Origin: Tidjanibacter massiliensis
GTDB lineage: Bacteria > Bacteroidota > Bacteroidia > Bacteroidales > Rikenellaceae
Assembly: GCF_900104605.1 (NCBI RefSeq)
Contig: NZ_LT629960.1
Span: forward strand, 620,001 to 684,000
Length of the DNA stretch: 64,000 nucleotides
Reading direction: 5' to 3'
The position numbers and the translations under genes are program-made. This document shows positions 8,143 through 15,912 of this stretch, in pieces (the stretch's first letter is position 1; each line of letters opens with the position of its first letter). The notes below the pieces were generated by a model, which was not told where the DNA came from, made no database searches, and worked only from the letters and a program-made list of their open reading frames with translations.

Positions 8143-8230
8143 CGGAGAGGGCGGGATTCGAACCCGCGATACCCTTTTGAGGTATACGCACTTTCCAGGC
8201 GCGCCTCTTCAACCACTCGAGCACCTCTCC
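8143..8230 (-). tRNA. tRNA-Ser (anticodon GGA)
   Basis: An 88-base gene with a 7-bp acceptor stem GGAGAGG/CCTCTCC, an anticodon loop CTGGAAA giving anticodon GGA (codons UCC/UCU), the long variable arm of a class II tRNA and a T-arm with GGTTCGAATCC. It has its own consensus promoter and terminator. Confidence 0.96.
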
Positions 8231-8310
8231 ATCATGACTTGTCGGTAATGGCCTGCTCGTCGCTGTGAAATCCCGGCCTTCCCGATGCCTCGTTTTCGGA
8301 CGAGGCGGTG

Positions 8311-8341
8311 CAAAAGTAATGAATAAAATCATGCAGGCAAA
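8311..8341 (-). promoter_or_regulatory. tRNA-Ser promoter
   Basis: On the minus strand: TTTG (8338-8341), a 19-base spacer, then TACTTTTG (8311-8318). Both elements and spacing match the Bacteroidetes consensus. The tRNA begins about 80 bases downstream, implying a 5' leader that is processed. Confidence 0.75.
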
Positions 8342-8475
8342 GCCCGACGTTAAAAAAATCGTCATTCCTGCAGTAGACGGAGGGATATGTCGTATGCTGT
8401 CGTACCTGCCTGACGACAAACCGGAAGGTGCGTTTTTATTTATGTCCATACTGCACACAACACCGGTCGGATACC

Positions 8476-8483
8476 TATCTTTG
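8476..8483 (+). promoter_or_regulatory. -7 box directly in front of the DUF763 start codon
   Basis: TATCTTTG matches TAnnTTTG exactly. The start codon at 8489 is only five bases away, so transcription would begin at or within the start codon. No good -33 TTTG is seen. Confidence 0.45.
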
Positions 8484-8488
8484 CCGAA

Positions 8489-9712
8489 ATGGGAAGAAGC
8501 GGACATGCAGACCTCCCGCTGCATTACGGGAGCGTGCCGCAGTGGCTTGCCCGGCGGATGAGCCTGCTGGGCGGTGCGATTGTCGAGGCGGTAGTGATGG
8601 AGTACGGCCGGGGGGAGCTGTTGCGTAGGCTCAGCGACCCCTTCTGGTTCCAGTCGCTGGGTTGTGTGCTGGGAATGGATTGGCACTCTTCGGGAATTAC
8701 TACCTCGGTCATGAATGCCCTGAAAAAATCGGTGAACTTGCGGTCGTCGGAACTCGGTGTCTATATCTGCGGCGGCCGCGGCAGGTCGTCCCGTCAGACT
8801 CCCGCTGAACTGCTGGACGTAGCCGAACGTACCGGTCTGGACGGGGAGGCGCTGGTACGGTGCAGCAGACTTTCCGCGAAAGTGGACAATACGGCCGTGC
8901 AGGATGGTTTTCAGCTCTATCTTCATTCGTTCGTCGTGACGGCGGAAGGGGATTGGGCGGTGATACAGCAGGGGATGAATCCTGCCGGTCGGATGGCCCG
9001 GCGGTATCATTGGCTCTCTTCTTCGCTGGAGTCGTTTACACAGGAACCGCATGCGTCCGTTTGCGGGCTTAATCAGGGATTGATATTGAATCTGACGCAT
9101 CGGGAGGCGGCCATGACGAAAGAGGGTATTCTGGAACTTACGCGCGAACGGCCCGACAGGCTGCTGCACGAAGCGGCATTGGTCATGCCCTGCCATCATG
9201 AAGTGACCGCCGGAGATGTAGACCTCAAACGACTCGGTGCGGCGTTGATATTGGCCCACGAATCGGAAGTGGCAGATTTTGAATCGCTGCTTCTGCTGCC
9301 GGGGGTAGGCCCGCGGACGCTGCAGTCGCTGACGTTGGTCAGCGAGGTGATACACGGCACGCCGTCGCGGTTCACCGACCCGGCGCGTTTCTCTTTCGCT
9401 CACGGCGGCAAGGACGGACATCCCTTTCCGGTGCCTACCGAAATCTACGACAGAACCATAGAGGTGCTCGACCGGGCCATCCATAGTGCACGTCTCGGAG
9501 AGAGGGACAAGACGGAGGCGCTGAAGCATCTCTCGCGCGTATCCGTTTCGTTGGAACGCGGATATGAACCGGGCGATTATTTCGACAAATATGTGGAGCA
9601 GGAGCGTAGGAATGCCTGGCGATGGGGAGGAAAAACGGTGTACGGCGATGCAAAACCGCCCGACGACACTCCGCCGGAGACTGCCGGTTCCCGCCAACTG
9701 ACGCTGTGGTAA
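8489..9712 (+). CDS. DUF763 domain protein
   Basis: A 407-residue soluble protein that begins G-R-S-G-H-A-D-L-P-L-H-Y-G and R-M, the conserved N-terminus of DUF763, and continues with M-D-W-H-S-S-G-I-T-T-S near residue 63 and M-P-x-H-H-E-V near 238. A helix-hairpin-helix-like L-L-L-P-G-V-G-P-R-T-L near 276 suggests nucleic-acid contact. The family occurs in archaea and scattered bacteria and has no established biochemical role that I know of. The C-terminal 40 residues are polar and probably disordered. The conserved start makes 8489 the likely initiation site despite the -7 box beside it. Confidence 0.85.
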   Translation: MGRSGHADLPLHYGSVPQWLARRMSLLGGAIVEAVVMEYGRGELLRRLSDPFWFQSLGCVLGMDWHSSGITTSVMNALKKSVNLRSSELGVYICGGRGRSSRQTPAELLDVAERTGLDGEALVRCSRLSAKVDNTAVQDGFQLYLHSFVVTAEGDWAVIQQGMNPAGRMARRYHWLSSSLESFTQEPHASVCGLNQGLILNLTHREAAMTKEGILELTRERPDRLLHEAALVMPCHHEVTAGDVDLKRLGAALILAHESEVADFESLLLLPGVGPRTLQSLTLVSEVIHGTPSRFTDPARFSFAHGGKDGHPFPVPTEIYDRTIEVLDRAIHSARLGERDKTEALKHLSRVSVSLERGYEPGDYFDKYVEQERRNAWRWGGKTVYGDAKPPDDTPPETAGSRQLTLW

Positions 9713-9900
9713 CGGACTGCGAAAAGGAGCGGGTTTCTTTTTGCAGCACTCGGAGCAGCCTCTTCCAGTGGAAAAGGGTTCATAAAATGCGGCGTTGAGT
9801 ACGGTTAGGCATTGAAATTGAATGAGGATATATTGTGTGCAGATGTTTCCGGAAAGACCGGAATATAGGCGGATTCGATTTCAACTTAAATTATACGATT

Positions 9901-11106
9901 ATGACACATTATGAATCACTGAAAGAGAGCATCTCGCCGCAGATGCTGAAAACGGCCGCGGCTACGCTTCGCGAGGATGAAAAGGGAGTGGCTTCGGCCG
10001 TGGCGGTATTGCTGCCTTCGTTGCTGGTCAGGTTTATGGACCAGGGTGAGACGGCACGGGTCAATGAGACTATTCGCGAAGCCGGCAATGCGGAGCTGTT
10101 TGACAGACGGGCGGAGATATTCGCCGGCCACGGAATAGATGGAGGAATGAATCTCGGCGAGCGGTTCGAAAACGAATTGGTCGGGGCGGAAAACAAGGCC
10201 TATCCGAATGCCGTGGCGGCCGAAAGCGGTATCTCCGCAGCGAGCGCCGACCGGTTGTCGGGATGGGTGGCAGCGGTTATCGCCGGCTATGTGGGCCATA
10301 AGATAGTCCGTAACAATCTCTCCATGTCTGCCGTAATGGCCGGGTTGCGTCAGGAGCGCGGCTCGGCAGTAAAGGAGATACCGGTGAAGGTGGGCCGTGC
10401 TGCGGGAATCAGCGGCATGTGCAGCAGCAGTGCGCCGGTTGCCGGACGGGACGGCAAAAGGAACAATTGGCTGGTATGGCTTATCATTGTCCTGATTGTT
10501 GTGATTATCGTCTTTCTGAGTATCCGTTCGTGCAATCGGAACGGTGGTGGAGAGGTCGTAGCGGTTACTGAAAATGTGACCGTCGTTCCGACTGCTCCGG
10601 CGGCACAGACTGCTGCTGCGAAGGAGGGACTGACTTTCGTGGAACACAAATTGCCCGACGGCAGAACCATCCGGGTGGCCGAAGGCGGATGCGAGGACTG
10701 CATGCTGAAGTATCTCCAGTCCGATGCATACCGGAAAGCCACGAACGAAGAGCTGAGCAAGAATTGGATACAGTTCGACAAGATAGATTTCATGCATGAC
10801 AGCGAGACGGCTCTTGCAGGAAATTCGATGGAGCAGCTCGACAATATTGCGGCGATACTGAAAAACTATCCCGATGTTAGGATTCGAATAGGCGGTTTTG
10901 CGGATAAGACGGGTACTCGGGCGGTGAATTACGAAATTTCCAAAAAACGGGCGGAGTATATCAAATCGATACTCGTGAAGGACGGGATTCCGGCAGACCG
11001 TATCAGTACCGAGGGCTTCGGAAAAGAGTTCGCGACGGTGCCTGCCGATGCGACCGCAGCGCAGCGGGCCGTAGACCGTAGTATCGCCATGCGTTTTACG
11101 AAGTGA
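9901..11106 (+). CDS. DUF937 (YidB-like) and OmpA-domain fusion protein
   Basis: A 401-residue protein with two domains on either side of a membrane helix. Residues about 5-150 resemble DUF937/YidB, helical and Ala-rich. A basic loop leads into one membrane segment at 189-208 (W-L-V-W-L-I-I-V-L-I-V-V-I-I-V). After a low-complexity Ala/Thr linker comes a C-terminal OmpA/MotB-type peptidoglycan-binding domain (about 290-401) with I-R-I-G-G-F-A-D-K-T-G and N-Y-E-I-S-K-K-R-A-E-Y. The DUF937 half should lie in the cytoplasm and the OmpA half in the periplasm. Start 9901 is chosen over an upstream in-frame codon because the domain begins there. Confidence 0.88.
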   Translation: MTHYESLKESISPQMLKTAAATLREDEKGVASAVAVLLPSLLVRFMDQGETARVNETIREAGNAELFDRRAEIFAGHGIDGGMNLGERFENELVGAENKAYPNAVAAESGISAASADRLSGWVAAVIAGYVGHKIVRNNLSMSAVMAGLRQERGSAVKEIPVKVGRAAGISGMCSSSAPVAGRDGKRNNWLVWLIIVLIVVIIVFLSIRSCNRNGGGEVVAVTENVTVVPTAPAAQTAAAKEGLTFVEHKLPDGRTIRVAEGGCEDCMLKYLQSDAYRKATNEELSKNWIQFDKIDFMHDSETALAGNSMEQLDNIAAILKNYPDVRIRIGGFADKTGTRAVNYEISKKRAEYIKSILVKDGIPADRISTEGFGKEFATVPADATAAQRAVDRSIAMRFTK

Positions 11107-11129
11107 CCGGCCGACAGCCGAACAATGGA

Positions 11130-11154
11130 CGGGGGTAGGAGATACCCCCGTTTT
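11130..11154 (+). terminator. Terminator of the DUF937-OmpA gene
   Basis: CGGGGGTA / TACCCCCG stem with a 5-base loop followed by TTTT, 24 bases beyond the stop codon. Confidence 0.85.
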
Positions 11155-11376
11155 GCATTCTGTTTCCCGGACTGTGTCCGGCTGTTGCGGATAGCCGGAG
11201 AGAGTGTCGGAGGGGGACGGTCTGCCGCAGGTTGTGGATGGCCGCTTTTTCCGGTAAGCCGTATCCGTGCGGCCCGGTTTTCCGGTATAGCACCGATGCC
11301 CCGGTCCGTTTATCGTCGATGTCGGACGGAGAAAATAAAAATTGGCCGAATGATGATGAAAGTTCGGCAGATTTCG

Positions 11377-11384
11377 TATATTTG
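11377..11384 (+). promoter_or_regulatory. tRNA-Gly -7 box
   Basis: TATATTTG, exact consensus, ten bases upstream of the tRNA 5' end. Transcription should start a few bases before the mature tRNA. Confidence 0.65.
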
Positions 11385-11394
11385 CACTCCGAAC

Positions 11395-11467
11395 GCGGAA
11401 GTAGCTCAGTCGGTAGAGCATCAGCTTCCCAAGCTGAGGGTCGCGGGTTCGAATCCCGTTTTCCGCT
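11395..11467 (+). tRNA. tRNA-Gly (anticodon CCC)
   Basis: A 73-base gene: acceptor GCGGAAG paired with TTTCCGC (one G-U), D-arm with AGCTCAGTCGGTAGAGC, anticodon stem TCAGC/GCTGA with loop TTCCCAA giving CCC (codon GGG), and T-arm GCGGGTTCGAATCCCGT. The encoded end is T-CA-T, so the CCA tail is added after transcription. Confidence 0.95.
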
Positions 11468-11482
11468 CATGAATAAATGATT

Positions 11483-11526
11483 AATCCCTGCGGGAAGCCA
11501 TTGGGCGGTTCGTGGGGATTTTTTCA
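11483..11526 (+). terminator. Likely tRNA-Gly terminator
   Basis: AATCCC at 11483-11488 can pair with GGGATT at 11515-11520 around inner G/C-rich sequence, followed by a T-run to 11525. Confidence 0.5.
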
Positions 11527-11643
11527 TGTCAGACAGGCGGTGTCTGTGCTTTTTCGAGGCCTTGGACGGAATCCGGAGTGATGGAGGGGATGTGGCGGAG
11601 AGGCAAATCGAGGTTTCCTCGTTCAGCGAGGCGGATATCTCCG

Positions 11644-11651
11644 TATCTTTG
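11644..11651 (+). promoter_or_regulatory. -7 box for the membrane protein and sirtuin genes
   Basis: TATCTTTG, exact consensus, 42 bases before the ATG at 11694. It lies inside the longer upstream open frame and so argues against the earlier start codon. Confidence 0.6.
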
Positions 11652-11693
11652 CATGCGGAACAATGTGGGCATCCGCATTCAGGGAGACGAACG

Positions 11694-12179
11694 ATGGGAT
11701 TCGATATGCACAGACTCGGTTTCGACCCCTCCGTATGGAGGGCGTTTTTCCATACACGTCTGTGGCGGGGCGTATTGCCTGCCATGGCGCTCGCGTTTAC
11801 GGTCATCTTTCTGTTCTATTGTGTTGTCGGCGGGGCGTCGGAAAGTGCCGTCATGCGCAGAGCGCTGGTGGCGGCGGGAGTGTGCGGTTTCGGCTATGTC
11901 GTGGGTATCTGGTGTGCCGTACAGCTCGACCGGGAGGAGGAAGAGGAGGAAGCGAACGGCGGCAGGGAAACGATATCGGCGCGTCTGAAACTCGCAGGAT
12001 GTGCTTTGGCGGCTTTGGTACTGCTTGCCTATCCGAGCATACAGCGTTTTCTTGCGGGCGGACGGAGCCTTGCGGAGTGTGTAGCGGAAGTGATTGTCAG
12101 ACTGATGGTCGTAGCTTGTGTCGTATTTCCGGTATGGCGGACGGTCAAACGTCGGCAGGAAGAGAACGGCACCGTGTAA
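11694..12179 (+). CDS. Four-helix membrane protein, function unknown
   Basis: A 161-residue inner-membrane protein with about four hydrophobic segments (roughly 24-44, 54-72, 96-113, 131-150). A strongly acidic loop (six consecutive Glu after L-D-R) lies between helices two and three. The start at 11694 has an AGGGAG ribosome site and follows a consensus promoter; the longer open frame from 11526 would begin upstream of that promoter. It is 27 bases ahead of the sirtuin gene on the same strand. I recognise no family. Confidence 0.6.
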   Translation: MGFDMHRLGFDPSVWRAFFHTRLWRGVLPAMALAFTVIFLFYCVVGGASESAVMRRALVAAGVCGFGYVVGIWCAVQLDREEEEEEANGGRETISARLKLAGCALAALVLLAYPSIQRFLAGGRSLAECVAEVIVRLMVVACVVFPVWRTVKRRQEENGTV

Positions 12180-12206
12180 ATTCGTATTAAATCGGAAGTA
12201 AGGGGT

Positions 12207-12908
12207 ATGGAAAAGAAAAAACTGGTTGTCTTCACCGGAGCCGGCGTCAGTGCCGACAGCGGTATCGCTACGTTCCGCGATGCGGACGGTTTGTGGGCTA
12301 ATTACAGGATAGAGGATGTCTGTACTCCGGAAGCTCTGGCACGAAACCGGGAACAGGTTATCGGATTTTATAACATGAGAAGACGGGAGCTGTTGGCTTC
12401 GAAACCCAATGCGGGACATTATGCACTGGCCGGGCTGGAGGATGTGTTCGATGTTCGGGTGATTACCCAGAATATCGACGACCTTCACGAAAGGGCGGGC
12501 AGCAGGCAGGTGCTTCATCTGCACGGAGAGCTGCGCAAACTGCGCAGTACGGTCGACGAACGACTCGTCTTTCCCATCGAAGGTTGGGAACAAAAACCTG
12601 ACGACCGTGCGCCGGACGGTTCGCCTGCACGGCCTTTCGTCGTCTTTTTCGGGGAGGCCGTCCCCAATTTCGAGCGAGCTGCGGAAATTGCGGCGCAGGC
12701 CGACTTGATGATAGTTGCGGGAACTTCGCTTGCCGTCTATCCTGCGGCCTCGCTCGTAAGGTACGTGCCCGGTGGGGTTCCGGTCTATCTTGTGGACCCG
12801 GGCGAACCGGATGTGCGCGGCCTGCGCAATCTCAAGGAGCACATCCGGATGCGCGGTGCCGAAGGACTGCCGCTGCTTGCGGCCCGTCTGAGAAAAGAGA
12901 TGGACTGA
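12207..12908 (+). CDS. NAD-dependent protein deacylase (sirtuin) without zinc ribbon
   Basis: A 233-residue sirtuin that should remove acyl groups from lysines using NAD+. The NAD-binding G-A-G-V-S-A-D-S-G-I is at residues 11-20, T-Q-N-I-D-D-L-H at 87-94, and the catalytic His106 is in H-L-H-G-E-L. Tyr55 and Arg58 (Y-N-M-R) match the Tyr/Arg pair that lets SIRT5 and CobB take succinyl- and malonyl-lysine, so desuccinylase activity is predicted. The four zinc cysteines are missing: the protein's only Cys is residue 39, in the N-terminal part. From memory, other Bacteroidales sirtuins share this loss. Not obviously a pseudogene. Confidence 0.9.
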   Translation: MEKKKLVVFTGAGVSADSGIATFRDADGLWANYRIEDVCTPEALARNREQVIGFYNMRRRELLASKPNAGHYALAGLEDVFDVRVITQNIDDLHERAGSRQVLHLHGELRKLRSTVDERLVFPIEGWEQKPDDRAPDGSPARPFVVFFGEAVPNFERAAEIAAQADLMIVAGTSLAVYPAASLVRYVPGGVPVYLVDPGEPDVRGLRNLKEHIRMRGAEGLPLLAARLRKEMD

Positions 12909-13017
12909 AGCCGCTTATAAAGCGGAAAGAGGCCGCGGCAGGATGAGTGTGTTCGGGAAGAAAAGGCTATGAATCGGCAGTTTTTTAAGCGGAATCGTAA
13001 CGGAATGTAACTCAGGA

Positions 13018-13048
13018 TTTGTTTTTTGTTTAGTTTTGCGTACTTTTG
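13018..13048 (+). promoter_or_regulatory. arcC promoter
   Basis: TTTG at 13018-13021, a 19-base spacer, TACTTTTG at 13041-13048. Full match to the phylum consensus, about 56 bases before the start codon. Confidence 0.75.
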
Positions 13049-13103
13049 CGGACGCCGGAAGCCGAGGGGCTTTCGGCCCGATATTTTATAAATGCCTTAA
13101 AAA

Positions 13104-14042
13104 ATGACAAAACTCGCAGTAGTCGCGTTGGGTGGGAATGCCCTTCTGCGGAGCGGCCAGAAAGGTACTTACGCCGAACAGTTACAAAACGTACAAGATA
13201 CCTGCAACTCCCTGTTGCAGCTTGTTTCCATGAACTACAATCTGGTCATAGGCCACGGTAACGGTCCTCAGGTGGGCAACGTGCTGTTGCAGCAGGATGC
13301 CGGACGCAAGGTGTATGAACTGCAGGTCATGCCGATGGATTTCTGTGTGGCCGAAACACAGGGGTCGATAGGGTACATGATAGAGCGTACCCTGCGTAAT
13401 GAACTTGCCGTCAGGAAACTTCGTCGCAATGTCGTCACGATGGTAACGGAGGTGGTGGTGGACCGCAACGACGAGCGTTTCGCCAATCCGACCAAACCCA
13501 TCGGTCCTTATTATACGAAAGAGCAGGCGGACAGGATGGCCGAGGCCGACGGTTCCATCTTCCGGGAAGACCCGAAAGGGAACGGCTGGCGTAAGGTAGT
13601 AGCTTCGCCCGTACCGCTCGAGATAATCAATGTGGATATCGTGAAACGCCTCGCGGCGGAGGGAAATATCGTGATAACCGCGGGCGGAGGCGGCATACCG
13701 GTCTATCGCGAGGAAGAGCGTCTCGTAGGAGTGGAAGCCGTTATCGACAAAGATTTGGCATCCGCCCTGACTGCCGTCCGGATAGGGGCCGACGAATTCT
13801 ATATTCTTACCGATGTGCCCAAGGTGTACGTCAATTTCCGTAAGCCCGACGAAAAGGCGCTGGATACCATCACGGTGGCCGAGGCGGAACGTTACATCGA
13901 GGAGAAGCAGTTCTCAGAAGGCTCCATGCTTCCGAAAGTAAAAGCGGCGCTCTATTTCGTCCGCAACGGCGGTAAGGAGTGCGTGATAACCGATGCTACG
14001 CAGCTCGGTGTGCCAGGTGGCGGAACGCGTATCGTACCGTAA
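13104..14042 (+). CDS. arcC: Carbamate kinase
   Basis: A 312-residue amino-acid kinase family enzyme that interconverts carbamoyl phosphate plus ADP with ATP, carbamate and ammonia. It shows V-A-L-G-G-N-A-L-L at the start, V-I-G-H-G-N-G-P-Q-V-G-N near residue 48, G-G-G-G-I-P-V near 194 and I-D-K-D-L-A-S near 215, all typical of ArcC. No arginine deiminase or ornithine transcarbamylase gene is adjacent, so the source of carbamoyl phosphate is not shown here. It has its own promoter and a terminator downstream. Confidence 0.95.
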   Translation: MTKLAVVALGGNALLRSGQKGTYAEQLQNVQDTCNSLLQLVSMNYNLVIGHGNGPQVGNVLLQQDAGRKVYELQVMPMDFCVAETQGSIGYMIERTLRNELAVRKLRRNVVTMVTEVVVDRNDERFANPTKPIGPYYTKEQADRMAEADGSIFREDPKGNGWRKVVASPVPLEIINVDIVKRLAAEGNIVITAGGGGIPVYREEERLVGVEAVIDKDLASALTAVRIGADEFYILTDVPKVYVNFRKPDEKALDTITVAEAERYIEEKQFSEGSMLPKVKAALYFVRNGGKECVITDATQLGVPGGGTRIVP

Positions 14043-14180
14043 GAGGAATAATAAAAATGATGGCGCATGCAACGAAAAGGGACTGTAATGCGTCCTAATA
14101 TAAAGGAAAGATAAGCAGGGGTGCGGGTAATCGCACCTGTGACAGAAGCGACTCCCTTTTCATTTACACCCTATTATGTA

Positions 14181-14223
14181 GCATCCGGAAGGCAGGTTTC
14201 ATGCCGTCCGGATGCGCCTTTTT
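14181..14223 (+). terminator. Rho-independent terminator between arcC and ohr
   Basis: GCATCCGGA-(A)-GGCA pairs with TGCC-(G)-TCCGGATGC around a 7-base loop and runs into GCCTTTTT. It lies 140 bases after arcC; the stretch from 14043 to 14180 shows nothing else I can support. Confidence 0.8.
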
Positions 14224-14364
14224 GGCATATCTGTTATCGCTGTCTGTACGGTGGCCGCAGAATTGTTTTTCCGGTTGGTCGGCGGCCGGTGTTGGCAAGG
14301 ATATTGCTTTGTATGTTACTATAGGAGAGCCGGCCTGTTCCGGCGGAATTTTAAATATCGTATT

Positions 14365-14793
14365 ATGGAAGTATTATATACGGCCCGGGCAACGACCAAG
14401 GGCGGGCGCAACGGACACGTTGCGTCGTCGGACGGTATCATCGACCTTGAACTCCGTACTCCGAAGGAGATGGGGGGTGAGAGCGGATACAGCAACCCCG
14501 AACAGCTTTTCGCAGCTGGGTATGCGGCTTGTTTCGATTCGGCCATGACCATGTTGGCGCGGCGCAAGAGACTCGATGTGGAGGAAGCTGAGATTACCGT
14601 AGAGGTAGGGATAGGAAAGGACCCTGCCGACGGAGGATTCAAATTGCAGGCGGACATTACGGGAACATTCCCGGCAGGGATAACCGATGAGCAGGCCGGC
14701 GAACTGATGGAGGCGGCGCACGGTTTCTGTCCCTATTCCAAGGCCGTAAGAGGCAATATCGAAGTGAGGCTTCACCACCGGGTGGGCAGATAG
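14365..14793 (+). CDS. Ohr/OsmC family organic hydroperoxide reductase
   Basis: A 142-residue OsmC-superfamily peroxidase of the Ohr subgroup. It begins M-E-V-L-Y-T-A-R-A-T and holds the active-site Arg15 (G-G-R-N-G), N-P-E-Q-L-F-A-A-G-Y at 44-53, the peroxidatic Cys56 and the resolving Cys122 in F-C-P-Y-S. Ohr uses lipoyl-protein electrons to reduce organic and fatty-acid hydroperoxides. The start at 14365 is set by the family N-terminus; earlier codons encode unrelated sequence. No OhrR regulator gene is next to it. Confidence 0.9.
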   Translation: MEVLYTARATTKGGRNGHVASSDGIIDLELRTPKEMGGESGYSNPEQLFAAGYAACFDSAMTMLARRKRLDVEEAEITVEVGIGKDPADGGFKLQADITGTFPAGITDEQAGELMEAAHGFCPYSKAVRGNIEVRLHHRVGR

Positions 14794-14838
14794 GCGGAGA
14801 GAAGAAATTATTCGTTTAACTTAATAAAAAATAAAACT

Positions 14839-15135
14839 ATGAAAGGTTCTCATGTGGCAGCATTCCTCATCGGCGCTATCGCCGGCGGGGTGGCGGCGCT
14901 TCTCTATGCGCCCCAGAGCGGTAAAAAAACCCGTAAACAGATACGCGAATATGTGGGCGAGGAGATGGAACAGGCGGGTGAGTTCGTGGAGCGTACTACG
15001 GCCAAAGCGAAAGATGCCGTGAGCCGCGGTGTAAAGCAGGTCAAGCACGGCGTATCGCAGGCCCGCGAGTTCGTGAACAATGAAATCGCCGGTGTTCGGG
15101 CCGAGCTTTGCGACTGCGAAAATAAGGAGGAATAG
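14839..15135 (+). CDS. YtxH domain protein
   Basis: A 98-residue protein with one N-terminal membrane helix (F-L-I-G-A-I-A-G-G-V-A-A-L-L) running straight into Y-A-P-Q-S-G-K-K-T-R, the hallmark of the YtxH family, then a long amphipathic, Lys/Glu-rich helix that could form a coiled coil. Family members are linked to general stress in Bacillus; the molecular role is unknown. It is first of three tightly spaced genes that encode small envelope proteins (14839-15810). Confidence 0.85.
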   Translation: MKGSHVAAFLIGAIAGGVAALLYAPQSGKKTRKQIREYVGEEMEQAGEFVERTTAKAKDAVSRGVKQVKHGVSQAREFVNNEIAGVRAELCDCENKEE

Positions 15136-15158
15136 TGTAAGCGTAACACACGGTGACA

Positions 15159-15518
15159 ATGGAAGAACTTTTTCAGGATATCAAATACTACATCGACCTG
15201 CGCATCAAGAGGTTTAAACTCAATATGGTGGATAACCTCTCCGCATTTTGCAGCAGAGCCATATCCCTGACGGCATTCTTGCTGATGTTGCTGTTGGCTA
15301 TGCTGACGCTCACGGGTGCGCTCGTCGCTGCCGTAGCCCTCTGGATAGGGTCACTTATCTGGGCATTCGTCATTGTAGGCGGTTTCTATCTGATTGCGGC
15401 GTTGCTCTTTTATCTGCTTCGGGACAGGCTCTTTACCGGAGGTATGGTGAGGACGTTCAGCAGGATGTTTTTCGAGAACAATTCTAACGATACGGAGGGT
15501 GACGATGAAGAGGATTGA
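15159..15518 (+). CDS. Phage holin family-like membrane protein
   Basis: A 119-residue membrane protein: an amphipathic N-terminus (L-F-Q-D-I-K-Y-Y-I-D-L-R-I-K-R-F), two hydrophobic segments (about 30-58 and 65-85) and an acidic C-terminal tail. It fits the superfamily III holin / YqjE-like group commonly found beside YtxH and YqjD-type genes in cellular genomes, where it is not a lysis protein. An in-frame GTG six bases earlier is possible, but the ATG is preferred. It overlaps the next gene by 14 bases. Confidence 0.8.
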   Translation: MEELFQDIKYYIDLRIKRFKLNMVDNLSAFCSRAISLTAFLLMLLLAMLTLTGALVAAVALWIGSLIWAFVIVGGFYLIAALLFYLLRDRLFTGGMVRTFSRMFFENNSNDTEGDDEED

Positions 15519-15810
15519 GGACAGGCAGTTGGCCCGTCTGGGGTCGGTGAAGGATTTGCAGGCGGCGAAAAGAAGGGTGAACCGTGCGATACGCGAAATG
15601 GAGGAGAGTGTGAAGGATGACTATGAAGCGGCATTGGAGGCTTTTTCGTGGCGCGATGTCATCTGTTATGGATTCAGTGTGCTGGACAGCGTGCAGAGTG
15701 TCGTGCGTTATATGGGAAAAGGGCTCTATACGGGCATGACCTCAGGTATCGTCAACGGTCTGCGGCGCAGACGGGAGAAAAAGGCTGCTCGAAAACAGGG
15801 CGGCTCATGA
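15505..15810 (+). CDS. Small basic protein of the YtxH/holin cluster
   Basis: A 101-residue protein, highly charged, with an N-terminal helical segment (K-D-L-Q-A-A-K-R-R-V-N-R-A-I-R-E-M-E-E) and a basic C-terminal tail rich in Arg and Lys. It has no clear membrane helix; a weak hydrophobic patch lies near V-I-C-Y-G-F-S-V-L. Its start lies inside the previous gene, so translation is coupled. I recognise no named family. By position it works with the YtxH and holin-like proteins. Confidence 0.7.
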   Translation: MKRIEDRQLARLGSVKDLQAAKRRVNRAIREMEESVKDDYEAALEAFSWRDVICYGFSVLDSVQSVVRYMGKGLYTGMTSGIVNGLRRRREKKAARKQGGS

Positions 15811-15830
15811 CGGTCGCCGGTCGTATTCCG

Positions 15831-15887
15831 GCAGGGAAGCATCGGGGGTACGTTCATCGAACGTACCCCCGATGCTTCCCTGCGTTT
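15831..15887. terminator. Perfect 25-bp hairpin between convergent genes
   Basis: A 25-base arm at 15831-15855 is exactly inverted at 15859-15883, leaving a 3-base loop, then GTTTT. It separates the YtxH cluster from the convergent DUF4294 gene. It is the longest perfect stem I found in the window. Confidence 0.8.
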
Positions 15888-15912
15888 TCGGTGCGCCGAC
15901 AAAGCGGTGCCT

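Noticed and set aside
8132-9697. 521-codon frame opposite DUF763
   Set aside because: It covers tRNA-Ser and the DUF763 gene, with no protein family features.
9916-11421. 501-codon frame opposite the DUF937-OmpA gene
   Set aside because: Also runs antisense through the tRNA-Gly gene, which no real coding frame should do.
12911-12925. Terminator CCGCTT-ATA-AAGCGG after the sirtuin gene
   Set aside because: Only six base pairs and no T-tract; too weak to call.
15159-15518. Prophage remnant based on the holin-like protein
   Set aside because: No other phage genes nearby; such proteins commonly sit beside YtxH genes in normal chromosomes.
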